64,000 bases of DNA, taken from assembly GCA_902802945.1 (NCBI GenBank), contig CADCOC010000068.1:21169-85168 (forward strand). Direction: 5' to 3'. The stretch comes from an uncultured bacterium. GTDB lineage: Bacteria; Verrucomicrobiota; Kiritimatiellia; RFP12; UBA1067. A program made the translations under genes and the position numbers. The first letter of the stretch is position 1. Each line of letters opens with the position of its first letter. Below are positions 23,363 to 33,400 of this stretch, piece after piece. Under the pieces are notes generated by a model. That model was not told the origin of the DNA, did not search any database, and saw nothing but the letters and a program-made list of their open reading frames with translations.

Positions 23363-24496
23363 TCACTCCGACGAAGCGCTGTTGAGCAAGACCACGGCCT
23401 TCGTGGCGGCCTCCACGGCGTCTGCGCGGCATTTGGGCAGGGGACGCGCTTCCGCCTCTTCGCAGGACACTCCGTGTTTCTTGAGTAGGTCTCGAACGTA
23501 TTTGACTTTCACCGCGAAGTTCGATTCGGGCGCAACATGTCCGTGCAGTTTCAAGATCAACTGTGCCTTCAGCGTGGAAGACATGATTCCGCACACCCTA
23601 CCCGAGGCGTCGAATACGGGTCCTCCGCTCGAACCGGGGCGGATGGGCGCCGTCACGGAGAACTCCTTCGTATCTCCCTGCATTCCCTCATGGGCGCTCA
23701 CGACGCCCTCTCCGTACTTGATCGAGCGGCCAAGCGTTTTCGGGATCGGATAACCGAGCACCCAGACCTCCTCTGCAAGACGCGGGATCCCCCGCGCCAC
23801 GGACAACGACACCGGGCTGCGCCATTTCGGGTCGGCCACCTCCAGCAGCGCCACGTCGTTCTTCGCGTCACGAACCAGAACTTCTCTCCTTCCTTTGCGC
23901 AGTGGGCACAGGTCACGAGATGGGTGGGCGTGACGAACCAGGCGGTCGCCGTGCTCTTGTTGACCTTCTTGACGAGAGGGTTGAGCAGCTCGAAATTGGA
24001 CAAGGCTCGCGCGATCTCGTTACAGCCTTCAGTCGCATGCTTCTTCGCGGCGGCCACGCTCCCGGCCTGCACGCAGAAATCGACCAGCACGACCATGCCG
24101 CCTTCGGCGGGAATTGCAGACAGATGGCGCCAGGCGCGTTTCTTCTCGCTCGTCAAGTCCGCCGCCACGACCATGACGTTTCCGAGAGCCATGACACAGT
24201 GGGCCTCTTCCTTCCAGTCCCCGCCAACGGACATCTGCGCGCTTTCGGACGTCGATGGCGAAGTCGACCCGCCAGCCGTCGAATGACCGGGACCAGACCA
24301 CGAGCGGATGGTCGTTCGTCTTGCAGGAGTAGCCGACGGGCCCCTTCTGCTTCACGCGCACGCCCTTCGCCAAGGGAACATCATGGCTCGAGAAGTGCGA
24401 ATGTTCATTTTTCGTCCCCTTCTCGCAGTACCGAATCTCTCCGAATGAGGCGGAGGAAAGGACGACGGCAAACAAAATGACGAATAGTCTTTTCAT
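23363..24496 (-). pseudogene. Trypsin-like serine protease broken by two frameshifts
   Basis: Three successive minus-strand frames make one secreted S1-type protease. Frame 1 (start ATG 24496) gives the signal peptide MKRLFVILFAVVLSS and a lectin-like opening up to about 24245. Frame 2 carries STATAWFVTPTHLVTCAHC with the catalytic His, up to about 23895. Frame 3 has KNDVALLEV with the Asp and APIRPGSSGGPVFD with the Ser, ending at 23363. All three catalytic residues survive, so the breaks may be recent or assembly errors. The Degradosome-like HtrA PDZ domain is absent. Role: extracellular or periplasmic proteolysis. Confidence 0.8.
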
Positions 24497-24509
24497 CTTT
24501 ACACCAGTT

Positions 24510-24675
24510 CTATGATCGGAAGTCGTTGAATGTTGCCAATGTGGAAATGTTGCCAATTCCAATGTTGCCAATTCCCAATTGGTATTGGACATTGGTATTG
24601 GCAACACTGGCAACATTTTCATACTTCCATAATTTCATATTTCCACATTTCCACAGTTCCACATTCAACATTGCC
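24510..24675. repeat. AT-rich word-like repeats between protease and thioredoxin genes
   Basis: Repeated words TTGCCAAT (and its complement ATTGGCAA), TTCCACAT and ATTCCCAATT occupy the whole gap. Several are in inverted orientation. The base composition is far more AT-rich than both neighbours. No gene is seen. Confidence 0.65.
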
Positions 24676-24678
24676 TCC

Positions 24679-26091
24679 TCACTTACTTTTTCCTGAAACT
24701 CTTGAGGTCTCACCGACCTTTTTCCCGTCGCCGTCGAGGATGAGCGCCGTGGGGAAGCCCCTGATGCCGTACTTTTTCGTCAGCTTTTCGTTTTCGGCTT
24801 TCGCGTGGTCTGAAAGCACCGCTTTGTTCTGCGGTGAATCGATGAACACGAGAACGTAGTCGTCCATCACGCCCGCCACAAAGAGCGGATCGGACAAGAC
24901 TTCCTTCTCCAGCTTTTTGCACCAGTAGCACCAGTCGCTGCCGGAGAAGCAGGCGTAAACGAGCTTACCCTCGGCCTTCGCCTTGGCGAATGCCTCGTCG
25001 AGGTTGTCGGTGAAGCCGGCGGGCGTCGAAGTCGTATCGGTCTTCGGCGGCACCTTCTTCGCCGCGGCCTTCCGCGCCTTCTCTTCCGCTCCGCGTTTTA
25101 CAAGGGCGGCCTTGCACTCCTTTTCGATCTTAGCGAGATAGCCATCAACGCCGCCTACCCAGCCGCCCCTGTCCAAAAGAGCCACGCGAGAGCCGTCGGG
25201 GTGGATGATCGCCATTTCCGGCGAAGAGAACGCCCCCTTTCGCACGGCATATTTGAATGCTGGCATGACATTGATGTGCGCAATCCATGATTGGCAGGGC
25301 TTGTAAAGCTCCGCCATATAGAAGACGTACGATTCGCCAGCCCTTTTCAGGAACTCCCTGGAACCCAGCACTTCATGGTCGAGAACTTTCATTGCCCTGC
25401 CTTCATCGCCTGGGCGCGAGTTGAGGAAGTAGGCGAGGACGAGCTTGCCATCTTTCTTCGCCTGGGCACACGCCGCCTTGAAGTCCTCCGTCCAGCCCGG
25501 CAGGAGCGAAAGCGACTTGGCGGGCGGAGGAGGCAGGGGCTCAAGCACCTTGAAACCGTCCGTCTTCTTCTCGCCGTCCTTCGCAAACAGGACATTGACC
25601 GGCGCGTCGCAGACATAGAAACCGCATTCATCGTCTTCTCCATAGCAAGAGAGCCTGACCGACTTAACCAACACACCGCCGTCGTATATGTCGCCAGACC
25701 CAAGGTAATCCTTTGCATCCAGATGGAGAATCCTTGGCACAACACCGATGCCGCTGTAGAGACCTGACCCGCTGGTCCCGAAATTGCAGCTGAATCCTTT
25801 CGGATCGCCGTTCTGTTCAAGGAAGATGCGCACGATCATGTTCGTCGGCACGTCATACTCCACACGAAACAGAGCAAGCTGCTTCTCAGACGGAACGACG
25901 ACACGCGTTTCCGGCGGCAGGAACTTGGCCCCGCTCTTGCCCTCATACGTGTCATCCACCACGGCGATGCCCGTGACCTTGAGCTTGACGCCGTTCGCAT
26001 CCGCCGCGTTCGCGGCGAAAGTCGCGCCTACCGCAACCGCCGCCGCAAGCAAGATGCGCCGTGCTGTATTTGTGAGTATTGCAGTGTCCAT
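24679..26091 (-). CDS. Secreted protein with two thioredoxin-like domains
   Basis: 470 residues from ATG 26091; AGGAG lies 6 bases before it, while the ATG at 26097 would be too close. A signal peptide (ARRILLAAAVAVGATFAANA) precedes a beta-rich domain of about 170 residues. A first thioredoxin-like domain (FKAACAQAKKDGKLVLAYFLNSRPG) lacks the CxxC. The second (LDEAFAKAKAEGKLVYACFSGSDWCYWCKKLEKEVL) has the redox motif CYWC, then YGIRGFPTALILDGDGK with the cis-Pro region. A charged Ala/Lys linker joins them. Such proteins are periplasmic disulfide reductants or isomerases. The neighbour upstream is a secreted GH-like protein. Confidence 0.8.
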   Translation of the reverse strand: MDTAILTNTARRILLAAAVAVGATFAANAADANGVKLKVTGIAVVDDTYEGKSGAKFLPPETRVVVPSEKQLALFRVEYDVPTNMIVRIFLEQNGDPKGFSCNFGTSGSGLYSGIGVVPRILHLDAKDYLGSGDIYDGGVLVKSVRLSCYGEDDECGFYVCDAPVNVLFAKDGEKKTDGFKVLEPLPPPPAKSLSLLPGWTEDFKAACAQAKKDGKLVLAYFLNSRPGDEGRAMKVLDHEVLGSREFLKRAGESYVFYMAELYKPCQSWIAHINVMPAFKYAVRKGAFSSPEMAIIHPDGSRVALLDRGGWVGGVDGYLAKIEKECKAALVKRGAEEKARKAAAKKVPPKTDTTSTPAGFTDNLDEAFAKAKAEGKLVYACFSGSDWCYWCKKLEKEVLSDPLFVAGVMDDYVLVFIDSPQNKAVLSDHAKAENEKLTKKYGIRGFPTALILDGDGKKVGETSRVSGKSK

Positions 26092-26106
26092 GATCATCTC
26101 CTTTTT

Positions 26107-27711
26107 TCAGTGTTCAGAATTAACGAACTCCTCGACGCCGCGGCGGAAAGCGGCGAAGTCGAGCTTGCATGGGTCTGTGCTACGGAAGCCGCGCACTGCG
26201 GCGCGGAAGCCGTAGGGGGCGGCCAGGCGCTTGACGGTCTCCGTCGCCTTTTTGCCGCGCTCGCCTTCCTGTTCGGAGAGGATTCGCATCTTCTCGGCTG
26301 CGACCACTCCTGCGCGAAGCGCGATGAGGCGCGCCGACAATTCGCCGCCCGGATAGATGAGGTAGATGTCCCCAGGGACCCAGCAGAATTCGGTTTTGTA
26401 GGAGGCATCGTCATACGGGTCCTTCGACCACGAATTCGCCGCCCAGCGGAGGAAACCGTCAAAGCCGATCATCACCGGATACGCGCCAAGCCAGTATCCC
26501 TCGTCCAGGTTGTTGAACATGAACGTATTGGGCGTCTTCGCAGAACCGCAGACGTAGAACGTCGTCTTGAAGCCCTTTTCGCGGCGCGGCTGGAGTTCGG
26601 ATAGGAAGTTCGAGCGAAGGTGGATAAGGCCTAGGCAGAAGTTCTCGATCTGGATGCCGTCAAAGGCCGAGGGCTTCGTTTTGCCGCAGGCCGAGATCTT
26701 CAACCCCGGCGCCTTGGCTTGAATAAGAGTGGCAATCTTGCGGACGTCATCCGGGCTGCGCTCGTCCATCGCGATATAGGCATCCTCAAACCAGCCCTTC
26801 TCTTTGAGATGCTTGGCGAAATCCACGAGAAACGAGCCCCAGTAGTTCTCGAATTCCGTCGTTCCGGGAAGCATCTTGACGCGATGCTGCTCCCCGCTCT
26901 CGTCCTTCCATGTCATCATGTAGCGCCAGGGGCACATCGAATAGCAGGCGATGTCCGGCCCTATGCCGCACGTGCGGCCGAACGCCACGTATTCGTCGAA
27001 GATCTTGTAGTCGAATGCCCATGTCCCGTCGGATTTCTTGACCCTGCCGATCATGGTGCCGTAGCCGTCGTAGCACTGGTGGTTCCAGGGGAGATCGAGC
27101 AGCGTAACGGTCAGCGCTTTGCAACCGCAGTCGGCGAGTGCGCGGTAGATGGGCGCCATCTTCGCGTAGTGTTCCGACGAGAACGGCTCCACGCCAAAGT
27201 AGCGCGAAACCGCCCACGGGTGCTGCCACAGGTCGAGGAAGTATTTCCAGTCCTTCGCCGGCGGAAGCACGCGGTCGATGACCTTCAGTTCAAGAGGCCC
27301 CAAGTCGTACTTGCCCGGTTTTGCATCGGGACTGGCGACGACCTTGATCATCGTCGGCTTCGCCGCATCGCTTGGCTTCCATTCGCGGCAGACATCGGGG
27401 ACGCTCGTCTTGCCGAGTATCTCGCGGTAATCCCTGCCCTTCGCGTTTTTCTTGAGTTCGGACATGCGATCGTACTTCACTTCGTCGAAGCGCAGAAGCG
27501 TCAGCGAAACTCCATTCCCCGCGCGTTGCGCAGAGAGGGCGACCGCCTTGTCCTGAAGCCTCTCCGGTATCGCGACATACGCCGTCTCTCCGCGCCAGAC
27601 AGAAGCGCCGAATTCGGCGGCGTTCGCAAACGCGCAGGCCGCGCTTGCGGCGACAGCGGCAACGAGACATGCCTTTGCGAGTTTCACGTAGAGTGCTTTT
27701 TGTATTGCCAT
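26107..27711 (-). CDS. Secreted DUF4091 / GH123-like glycosidase
   Basis: 534 residues from ATG 27711 (AAAAGGAGC before it). A signal peptide is followed by a beta domain, then a barrel-like part with WKYFLDLWQHPWAVSRYFGV, YRALADCGCKALTVTLLDLPWNH, EKGWFEDAYIAMDERSPDDV and a GFDGFLRWAANSW segment near the end. These features fit the DUF4091 family, related to GH123 beta-N-acetylgalactosaminidases, where an acidic pair (here DE in AMDERSP) is catalytic. The substrate is inferred to be host or plant glycan. The gene ends 16 bp before the thioredoxin-protein gene, suggesting one transcript. Confidence 0.8.
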   Translation of the reverse strand: MAIQKALYVKLAKACLVAAVAASAACAFANAAEFGASVWRGETAYVAIPERLQDKAVALSAQRAGNGVSLTLLRFDEVKYDRMSELKKNAKGRDYREILGKTSVPDVCREWKPSDAAKPTMIKVVASPDAKPGKYDLGPLELKVIDRVLPPAKDWKYFLDLWQHPWAVSRYFGVEPFSSEHYAKMAPIYRALADCGCKALTVTLLDLPWNHQCYDGYGTMIGRVKKSDGTWAFDYKIFDEYVAFGRTCGIGPDIACYSMCPWRYMMTWKDESGEQHRVKMLPGTTEFENYWGSFLVDFAKHLKEKGWFEDAYIAMDERSPDDVRKIATLIQAKAPGLKISACGKTKPSAFDGIQIENFCLGLIHLRSNFLSELQPRREKGFKTTFYVCGSAKTPNTFMFNNLDEGYWLGAYPVMIGFDGFLRWAANSWSKDPYDDASYKTEFCWVPGDIYLIYPGGELSARLIALRAGVVAAEKMRILSEQEGERGKKATETVKRLAAPYGFRAAVRGFRSTDPCKLDFAAFRRGVEEFVNSEH

Positions 27712-27737
27712 GCTTTTGCTCCTTTTTGTAAAAAGAA

Positions 27738-28469
27738 TTACCAAAGCGCTTCGGTTGCACGGCGAAACCAAATTGGCAACGCGGCGTCCTGAAAGGCAAT
27801 TTCAAACCCGTCGTCCCTCGACCAGTTGCCCAGATACAACATCTCCGGCCCGGAATTGTCGAAGAAGAACGCCCGATGGAGATGCGGCACTGCCGCAGGC
27901 AGATTCGCGAGCGAGCGGGCGTAACGGGCGGCGATCTTTGCGGGCGGGACATCGTGTCCGCCCCTGGCATAGCGTTCGGCGACCCGCCGGGCGTTCACCG
28001 CCGGGCTGTCTGTCGCCACGAAGTAGAGATAGTTGCGGAATCCGGCAGCGGCTGCCTTTTCCAGTGCCGCCACTTTCGACGGATGCGAGAAAACCGTCTC
28101 CTGCGAAAAACTGACTCCCCGATTTATGCATTCGTCTTGAATGAAGTTCACAAGCAGGGCGACCGTATATGAATTGACGGACTCCTCCGTGCGGAACCTC
28201 ACGCAATCGGAGTCGACGTAAATCTCACCGGACGCGAACCGTGCCTTTTCGACCTCTGCATAGTCCGTTCCCGCGGCGTAAGCGGCGAGCGCGGTGCCTT
28301 CGATGGGAAACGGCGCGAGATGCGTATGCGTGCGCCGCACTTCGGCGAACACCTCGTCCGCATTGAGCCGCGTGTAGAAGTTCACGGCATAGTCGCGCTC
28401 AAGCCACCTTACGAGGGTGGACTTGCCGGAGCCGTTCGGCCCCGCGACCATTCTAAACCTCTTCGTCAC
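27738..28469 (-). CDS. Zeta-toxin-like P-loop kinase
   Basis: 243 residues from GTG 28469, which overlaps the stop of the small upstream gene (GTGA). MVAGPNGSGKST is the Walker A. LNADEVFAEVRR, SFSQETVF and ARGGHDVPPAKIAARYARSLANL give the zeta-toxin fold (nucleotide-activated-sugar kinases), and RAFFFDNSG closes the core. Many zeta-like chromosomal proteins are toxins that phosphorylate UDP-sugars; others are of unknown role. The long N-terminal extension of the open frame is antisense-like repeat and rejected. It is coupled to a 60-aa partner. Confidence 0.78.
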   Translation of the reverse strand: MTKRFRMVAGPNGSGKSTLVRWLERDYAVNFYTRLNADEVFAEVRRTHTHLAPFPIEGTALAAYAAGTDYAEVEKARFASGEIYVDSDCVRFRTEESVNSYTVALLVNFIQDECINRGVSFSQETVFSHPSKVAALEKAAAAGFRNYLYFVATDSPAVNARRVAERYARGGHDVPPAKIAARYARSLANLPAAVPHLHRAFFFDNSGPEMLYLGNWSRDDGFEIAFQDAALPIWFRRATEALW

Positions 28470-28648
28470 GACTGCCGAGGCTCCTCTGGAAGCTCCTCCA
28501 CCAGTTCCTCTCGACCATCCTCCCAGCGCAGCACGACGCGGCGCCCGACGAGAATGCAAATCGGTCGGCCCGCCGCCCATGTCTCGCGGACCGCCTCTGC
28601 GCTGCACTCGCGCGCCGCTTTCGCAAGCTTTCTGTCAAGTTCGGTCAT
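28466..28648 (-). CDS. Small acidic partner of zeta-like kinase
   Basis: 60 residues from ATG 28648; an ATG at 28669 is directly next to a TATACT -10 box and is less likely. The product is MTELDRKLAKAARECSAEAVRETW, then a small beta part (ICILVGRRVVLRWEDGREEL) and an acidic tail. It overlaps the kinase start by 4 bp. By position it is the antitoxin, but I do not recognise a family. Confidence 0.55.
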   Translation of the reverse strand: MTELDRKLAKAARECSAEAVRETWAAGRPICILVGRRVVLRWEDGREELVEELPEEPRQS

Positions 28649-28739
28649 TTGCTTTTTCCATCGCGGCATAGTATATCAAAAACCCACGCCCCTGCGCAGG
28701 ATAAATTGAAAACTGAAGGGTAAAAATGTTTCGGCAAAA

Positions 28740-30173
28740 CTAGAACAGAAGCTCGCGCACGTTGATGAGGGCGTTGAAATAGCCGGAAGCCTCGATTGTG
28801 GCGGAAAGGCGTCCATCGTAAACAAGTGCCGTACGGACGGAGATGCCTTTTGAAAGCGAAAGGGCATCAAGCTTCTCCTTCACCTCTTCCAGCACCTCTT
28901 CGCCTATCTCCTTGCGGCGCTTGACCTCCACAAGACAGCATGACTGCGCGGTCTGTATGAGAAGGTCCACCTGACATCCGCCCGTCTTCTCCTTTGCGCT
29001 GCCGCGCTTGACGAACGGCGCAGCCGATTCGATCAGCGCCCGCGACAGTCCGAGGCGTGGCAGGATTTCGCGGTAGTGGTTCACGACCAGGTTCTCAAAT
29101 GCCAGGCCGAGAACAGCGTCGATCCCCTTCAGCTGGTCAAGCGACGTAAAGGCGTAGGAGCCAGCGTCGATGATGTCCTTGACCGGCTCGATGAACTTGA
29201 GATAGAACTTCGTGTAGTTGTCCATGAGCCGGTAACGACGTTCGCGCACGGGACGCCCCGTCTCCGGATTGCGGCCATGGTCTCGGGCGACGAGTCCGGC
29301 CTCGACCAGACGATCAAGCGCGGCGGACGTGTTACCGCCCTTGGGCAGTCCAAGCTTCGATGCGACCTCGGCTGAAGTCCGGGGACCGTCGGCAAGACAT
29401 CGAAGCACCTGTCCCGTGAACGTCTGCTGCTCCGTGATCACGTCGAAGAACATGTCGTCGAAATCCTCGCGCAGAGGACTTTTCCGCGTAAAGCACATCC
29501 GACGGATGTTTTCGTTTGCCGACAGTGCGGGATTGATCTCCTCAAGATACCGAGGTACGCCGCCCGTCACGGAAAGGACGTCGAGGATGTCGCGGGAGGC
29601 CAGATTTTCGGCGGCAGCGCCCCAAAACTTGACACAATCCCTGAGCGGCAGTTCGCCGACGACGAAATCACCGCTTCGCCGTCCCAGATAGGCGCTGTTG
29701 TCGATGATGTTGTCCTTGATCCAGCTTGACACACTGCCGCAGAGAACGAGGATCAGCCGATCATGCTTTTTGAACATGGTATCCCAGGCAATCTTCAGAA
29801 TGTCCGGGAAGTGCGGATCGTAATGCGCCATCCACGAGATCTCGTCAAGAAGGACAACGGTCCGCCCATCGTCTTTGATTTGGCCGGCAAGTGCCTCGAA
29901 AGCCTGCGCCCAGTTGTCGTAAGATTCGGCGGTGGCATCCGATTGCAACGACAGGAACATTGCAAAATTCTGAAGTTCGTCGGCATTCGTAAAACCGCGC
30001 TTGGGCTTGATGCCCTCAATGCGTATGAATCGCGCAGAAGACTTGCGCGCGAACTCGGCGACAAGTGTCGACTTGCCAATGCGCCGTCGTCCACGGCATG
30101 TGACAAGGGAGGAAACACGCTTGCCCCACAGGGACATCATGTCTTCCAAAATGTCTTCGCGGCCATAAAACAT
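28740..30173 (-). CDS. ATPase_2 / DUF234 protein (STAND-like with PD-(D/E)XK-type end)
   Basis: 477 residues from ATG 30173 (AAGGAAG before it). Residues 28-36 (GRRRIGKST) are the P-loop; VVLLDEISWM near residue 110 is the Walker B; LVLCGSVSSW is the sensor. SELPLRD-like LPLRDC, the GGVPRYLEEI strand and a winged helix (TSAEVASKLGLPKGGNTSAALDRLVEAGLV) follow. The C-terminal DUF234 domain has CQVDLLIQ near residue 402 and CLVEVKRRK near 416, the D...ExK core of a PD-(D/E)XK fold. No partner gene is coupled. It has paired palindromes just upstream of its promoter. Confidence 0.88.
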   Translation of the reverse strand: MFYGREDILEDMMSLWGKRVSSLVTCRGRRRIGKSTLVAEFARKSSARFIRIEGIKPKRGFTNADELQNFAMFLSLQSDATAESYDNWAQAFEALAGQIKDDGRTVVLLDEISWMAHYDPHFPDILKIAWDTMFKKHDRLILVLCGSVSSWIKDNIIDNSAYLGRRSGDFVVGELPLRDCVKFWGAAAENLASRDILDVLSVTGGVPRYLEEINPALSANENIRRMCFTRKSPLREDFDDMFFDVITEQQTFTGQVLRCLADGPRTSAEVASKLGLPKGGNTSAALDRLVEAGLVARDHGRNPETGRPVRERRYRLMDNYTKFYLKFIEPVKDIIDAGSYAFTSLDQLKGIDAVLGLAFENLVVNHYREILPRLGLSRALIESAAPFVKRGSAKEKTGGCQVDLLIQTAQSCCLVEVKRRKEIGEEVLEEVKEKLDALSLSKGISVRTALVYDGRLSATIEASGYFNALINVRELLF

Positions 30174-30203
30174 GTATTATCTTCCTTTTTGAAGTGCGAA
30201 GCG

Positions 30204-30328
30204 AGTATAACATAATCCCATGGTTACGGCAACGGAAATTATCCCCAATAACGTTTTTCTGCATATTGGGGATAAATTTCGGCCTCTTATTTTATCCCCA
30301 ATGTACCATTTTGGTCTATTGGGGATAA
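30204..30328 (-). promoter_or_regulatory. Promoter plus paired TTATCCCCAATA palindromes upstream of DUF234 ATPase
   Basis: Minus-strand TTGCCG (30227-30232), 17 bp, TATACT (30204-30209). Starting 6 bp upstream of the -35 box is TTATCCCCAATA (30239-30250) with its exact complement TATTGGGGATAA (30264-30275). A second pair follows at 30292-30303 and 30317-30328; its left arm has one mismatch. Each arm pair has a 25-bp offset and the two palindromes have a 53-bp offset. This sequence is not shared with the other ATPase loci in the window. Confidence 0.75.
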
Positions 30329-30361
30329 TTCATTCATTTGCCGTCACCCAACCGGGAACGC

Positions 30362-30425
30362 CGCCATCTTGGCGGCGCACTGGGCATCTTGCCCGCAACT
30401 GGGACAACGGGCATCTCGCCCGTTG
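30362..30425. repeat. REP-like GC hairpin words (block A type)
   Basis: Three CATCTTG(G)-CGGCG / GGGCATCTTGCCC / CAACGGGCATCTCGCCCGTTG words. The last is a perfect 8-bp stem and reaches the stop codon of the next gene. It probably also ends transcription of the surface-protein gene on the minus strand. Confidence 0.7.
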
Positions 30426-30426
30426 A

Positions 30427-33400
30427 CTACTTGACGTAAATATACGTGCCTTTGAACTTGACGTCGATGACGATGTTGCCGTCAGCATTGACCGAGATGC
30501 CCTTCACCCAGTCAGGATAGCCTTCGGCAAGCGAAACCGTGGCATCCGCGAAGTTGCCGCCGGACGTGAGCGCGTGCGGGCCACGGCGTCCGCGCTTGCC
30601 ATCCGTCGACGTTATCTTGACAACAACATTCGTCGTCTCGCCTTCGTCAAACGTCACGGTCTTGTTCTCCAGATTCAGCACGGGGTCATCCTTGGTCGTG
30701 TAGTTGAAGCCGAGTGCCGCACCGTCCTTGAACGTCAGGTTGCCGCCAAGCGTGACCGTGCCCGACTGCGCGACCTGAAGAGTCGTGCCGCTGTTGACGG
30801 TAATCTCGCCAGTCGTCAGGCACTTGCCCGCGTTGATTGCTAGTGTCGCCGTGTTCGTCACCGTCACACCGCCTGAGTAGGCCGACTTGCCGCCGGTACC
30901 CACAGGAACGGAGTTGACGATGACCTTGCCCGTACCGGCAATGTAGAGTTTCCCGTTGTCTGCGAAGCCGCTGTCGAGCGTAATCGTATGCGGCAAGCTG
31001 TCGCCATAGCCGGTTGTATTCAGTTCATGATGATCAATGGAACTTCTGACAACGGTATTGACGGCGATGGTGAAGTCGTTGGTGTACGGGTGGATCCAGC
31101 AATCGTTCGCACTGTTGGCGAGGCACCAGATGTAGTTCTGCCCGGTTATGCCTGAAGGACCAATTGCCCACTTCTGTGTCGTCGCGTCCTTGGTGGAGTA
31201 AAGCGTTGAGTCAAGCACGATTCCGCCGGCTACGATATATCCGTCTCCGACGTTCAGGACGGGATGGACACTGCCTCCGGTTATCGTGAGGATTCCGTCC
31301 ACGACAAACGTGCCGCCCGCATCAACCTTGTTGACGACTCCGTCACCATCCGCGTAGTTGATTGTCAGGTCACCGGCGACTACAACAGTCGAATCCGCAG
31401 CGACTGTGATTTTGCGGGTGTTGCTGAACGACGCCGCACGCATCTTGTCACCTGTGAAAGTGATGACACCAGAGCCCATCGTCACCGCGCCGAGCGTCGC
31501 GTCGATGTCGGCTTCGATCGTCGTCGCAACGTTGACCGCCGAGAAGTCCGCCGGATCGCCCGCGCCCGGCGCGACGTTGCCGAGCCAGTTGCCGGGCGTT
31601 GACATCTTGCCGTCGCCAGCGAAGCCCGTCCAGGCGAATCCCGTCGGGTTGCCGACCGTCAGAACAAGAGTATTCCCCTCCACGCTCCAGCTGTACGCAA
31701 GGTTGTCCGTCGTCGCGGGCACGAGCTTGTCCTGGACGTCCGCAACCGCGATGCCCGTCTTTTCGAGAATCCTGTACTTGCCCTGCGAGAAGTTGTTGTT
31801 CTTCGTGAGCGTCACAGTGCCGCTCGCGGGGAGCGTCATGGTCGTGACGGCGATCGGTACGACGCCGCTTCTGAACTCGTCAACGCGAAGTTCCGCGCCG
31901 GCCTCGAACGAAATATTGGCAAGCGCGACTTGGCCAGTACCTTTTGTCGTAAACTTCGCGCCATTCCTCACCGTAATTGCGCGCGCGACCGACAACCCAT
32001 TATAGACATACGTCTCGCCCCCTTCGCATACGAGCGGAGAAGAGGACGTCTGGTTGCGACTGATGTGGAAGATTCCGCTGCCGACCTTGGTGATTGCGCC
32101 CAAGCCCTGCGGATCGGAGTTGAGATCGCCATTGTATCCGTTGGTATCCAGCACGAGGCCGCCCGCATCGATCGTGATCGGCTTGATGGCCGTCCCGCCT
32201 GCACCCATCGTCTCGAACGCGGGGGACGAGTACAACCAGTCCGTAGTACCGGCGCTCACAGTGTAGCGCACATTGTTGAGACGTATGGCGTTGAGCGGAC
32301 GATCGTGATAGACCCTGAGAACCTTTGTCGTGATGATGCAGTTCTCGAAATCCGCCGTGTAGGAGCCCGCCGTGTTCGCGCCCACGACATTGTGCCCGAT
32401 GGAAATGCCATAGGCAATGTAAATGACCGAATTCGTTGCGGCGAACACGCCCGTCGGGCAGAGGGGGTTCTTGTTATTTTCATCGTATCCAAAGCGGAAA
32501 CTTCTGTTGTTCAATACGCGCAGCGTAGAATCGACGACGCGGAAGTACAGAGACGGGTCCAGATAGTCAGTGGAACCGCCCGGGGCATCGCGGCAGGTGA
32601 GCAAGTACGTCTCGCCGCCAAACTCCATGAGGCCGCCGTCCGTCACGTTGATGTTCAGCCGTCCTTCGAGCGAAGTCTGCATGATCCAGTTGTTCACGTT
32701 CTTCGTGGCCTTCACCGTGCCGCCTGCGATATTGATTGTCGCCTCCGTGACGGTGTTGAACGAATAGTGGTCGGCAAATTCCAGCGAAGCGCCCTTCGCG
32801 ACCGTGAGTACGGACGGGGCGTTGTCCTTGTTGATGACCATATTGCCGCTGTTCGAGTGGACGATGTTCGTGAGCGTGACATTTGCGCCTTTCGCGATGA
32901 AGGCCTGAAGCTGCGCGTCGAACGTCTGCCCGGCATAGTCGAACGTCACGGGCTTCGCCGGGTCTGTGCCGAGCGTGAGGTTCGCGGGAACGACCGTCGC
33001 GCCGGACGCCATCTTGAGCGTTCCTTCCGAGACAGTCGTCTGCTCCGTACGCGAAGAGCCGAGCACGAGCGTGCCCGCGCCTGTCTTTACAAGTGCGTTG
33101 GTCGTGGGGGCCGAAATGGTTGCCGAGACGCCTGGGGCAACCGAGACAACCGGGACGGTGAGCGATGCGGAGCCATTGACCGTCGCATCGGCGGTGAAAT
33201 CGGTCTTCGCAGGCGAAGCGTCAGCAGCGAGCGTCACCGTGGCGTTCGCGATGTTGAAGATGGCGTTGTTGCCGTCGGCCCACGTGGCGGCCGCGCCGCC
33301 CTTCGTCCAGGCGTCGGCATCGCCCCAGTTCGTCTGCGTACCATTCCACGTGTAGTCCTCGGCGACGATTGTCAAAACAAGATTACCTTCGACGACGGCG

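Noticed and set aside
24510-24675. CRISPR array
   Set aside because: Words are short, imperfect, irregularly spaced and partly inverted; no cas genes.
27738-28607. Long N-terminal extension of the zeta-like kinase
   Set aside because: It overlaps the small coupled gene in another frame and is Arg/Gly-rich; GTG 28469 with GTGA coupling is the better start.
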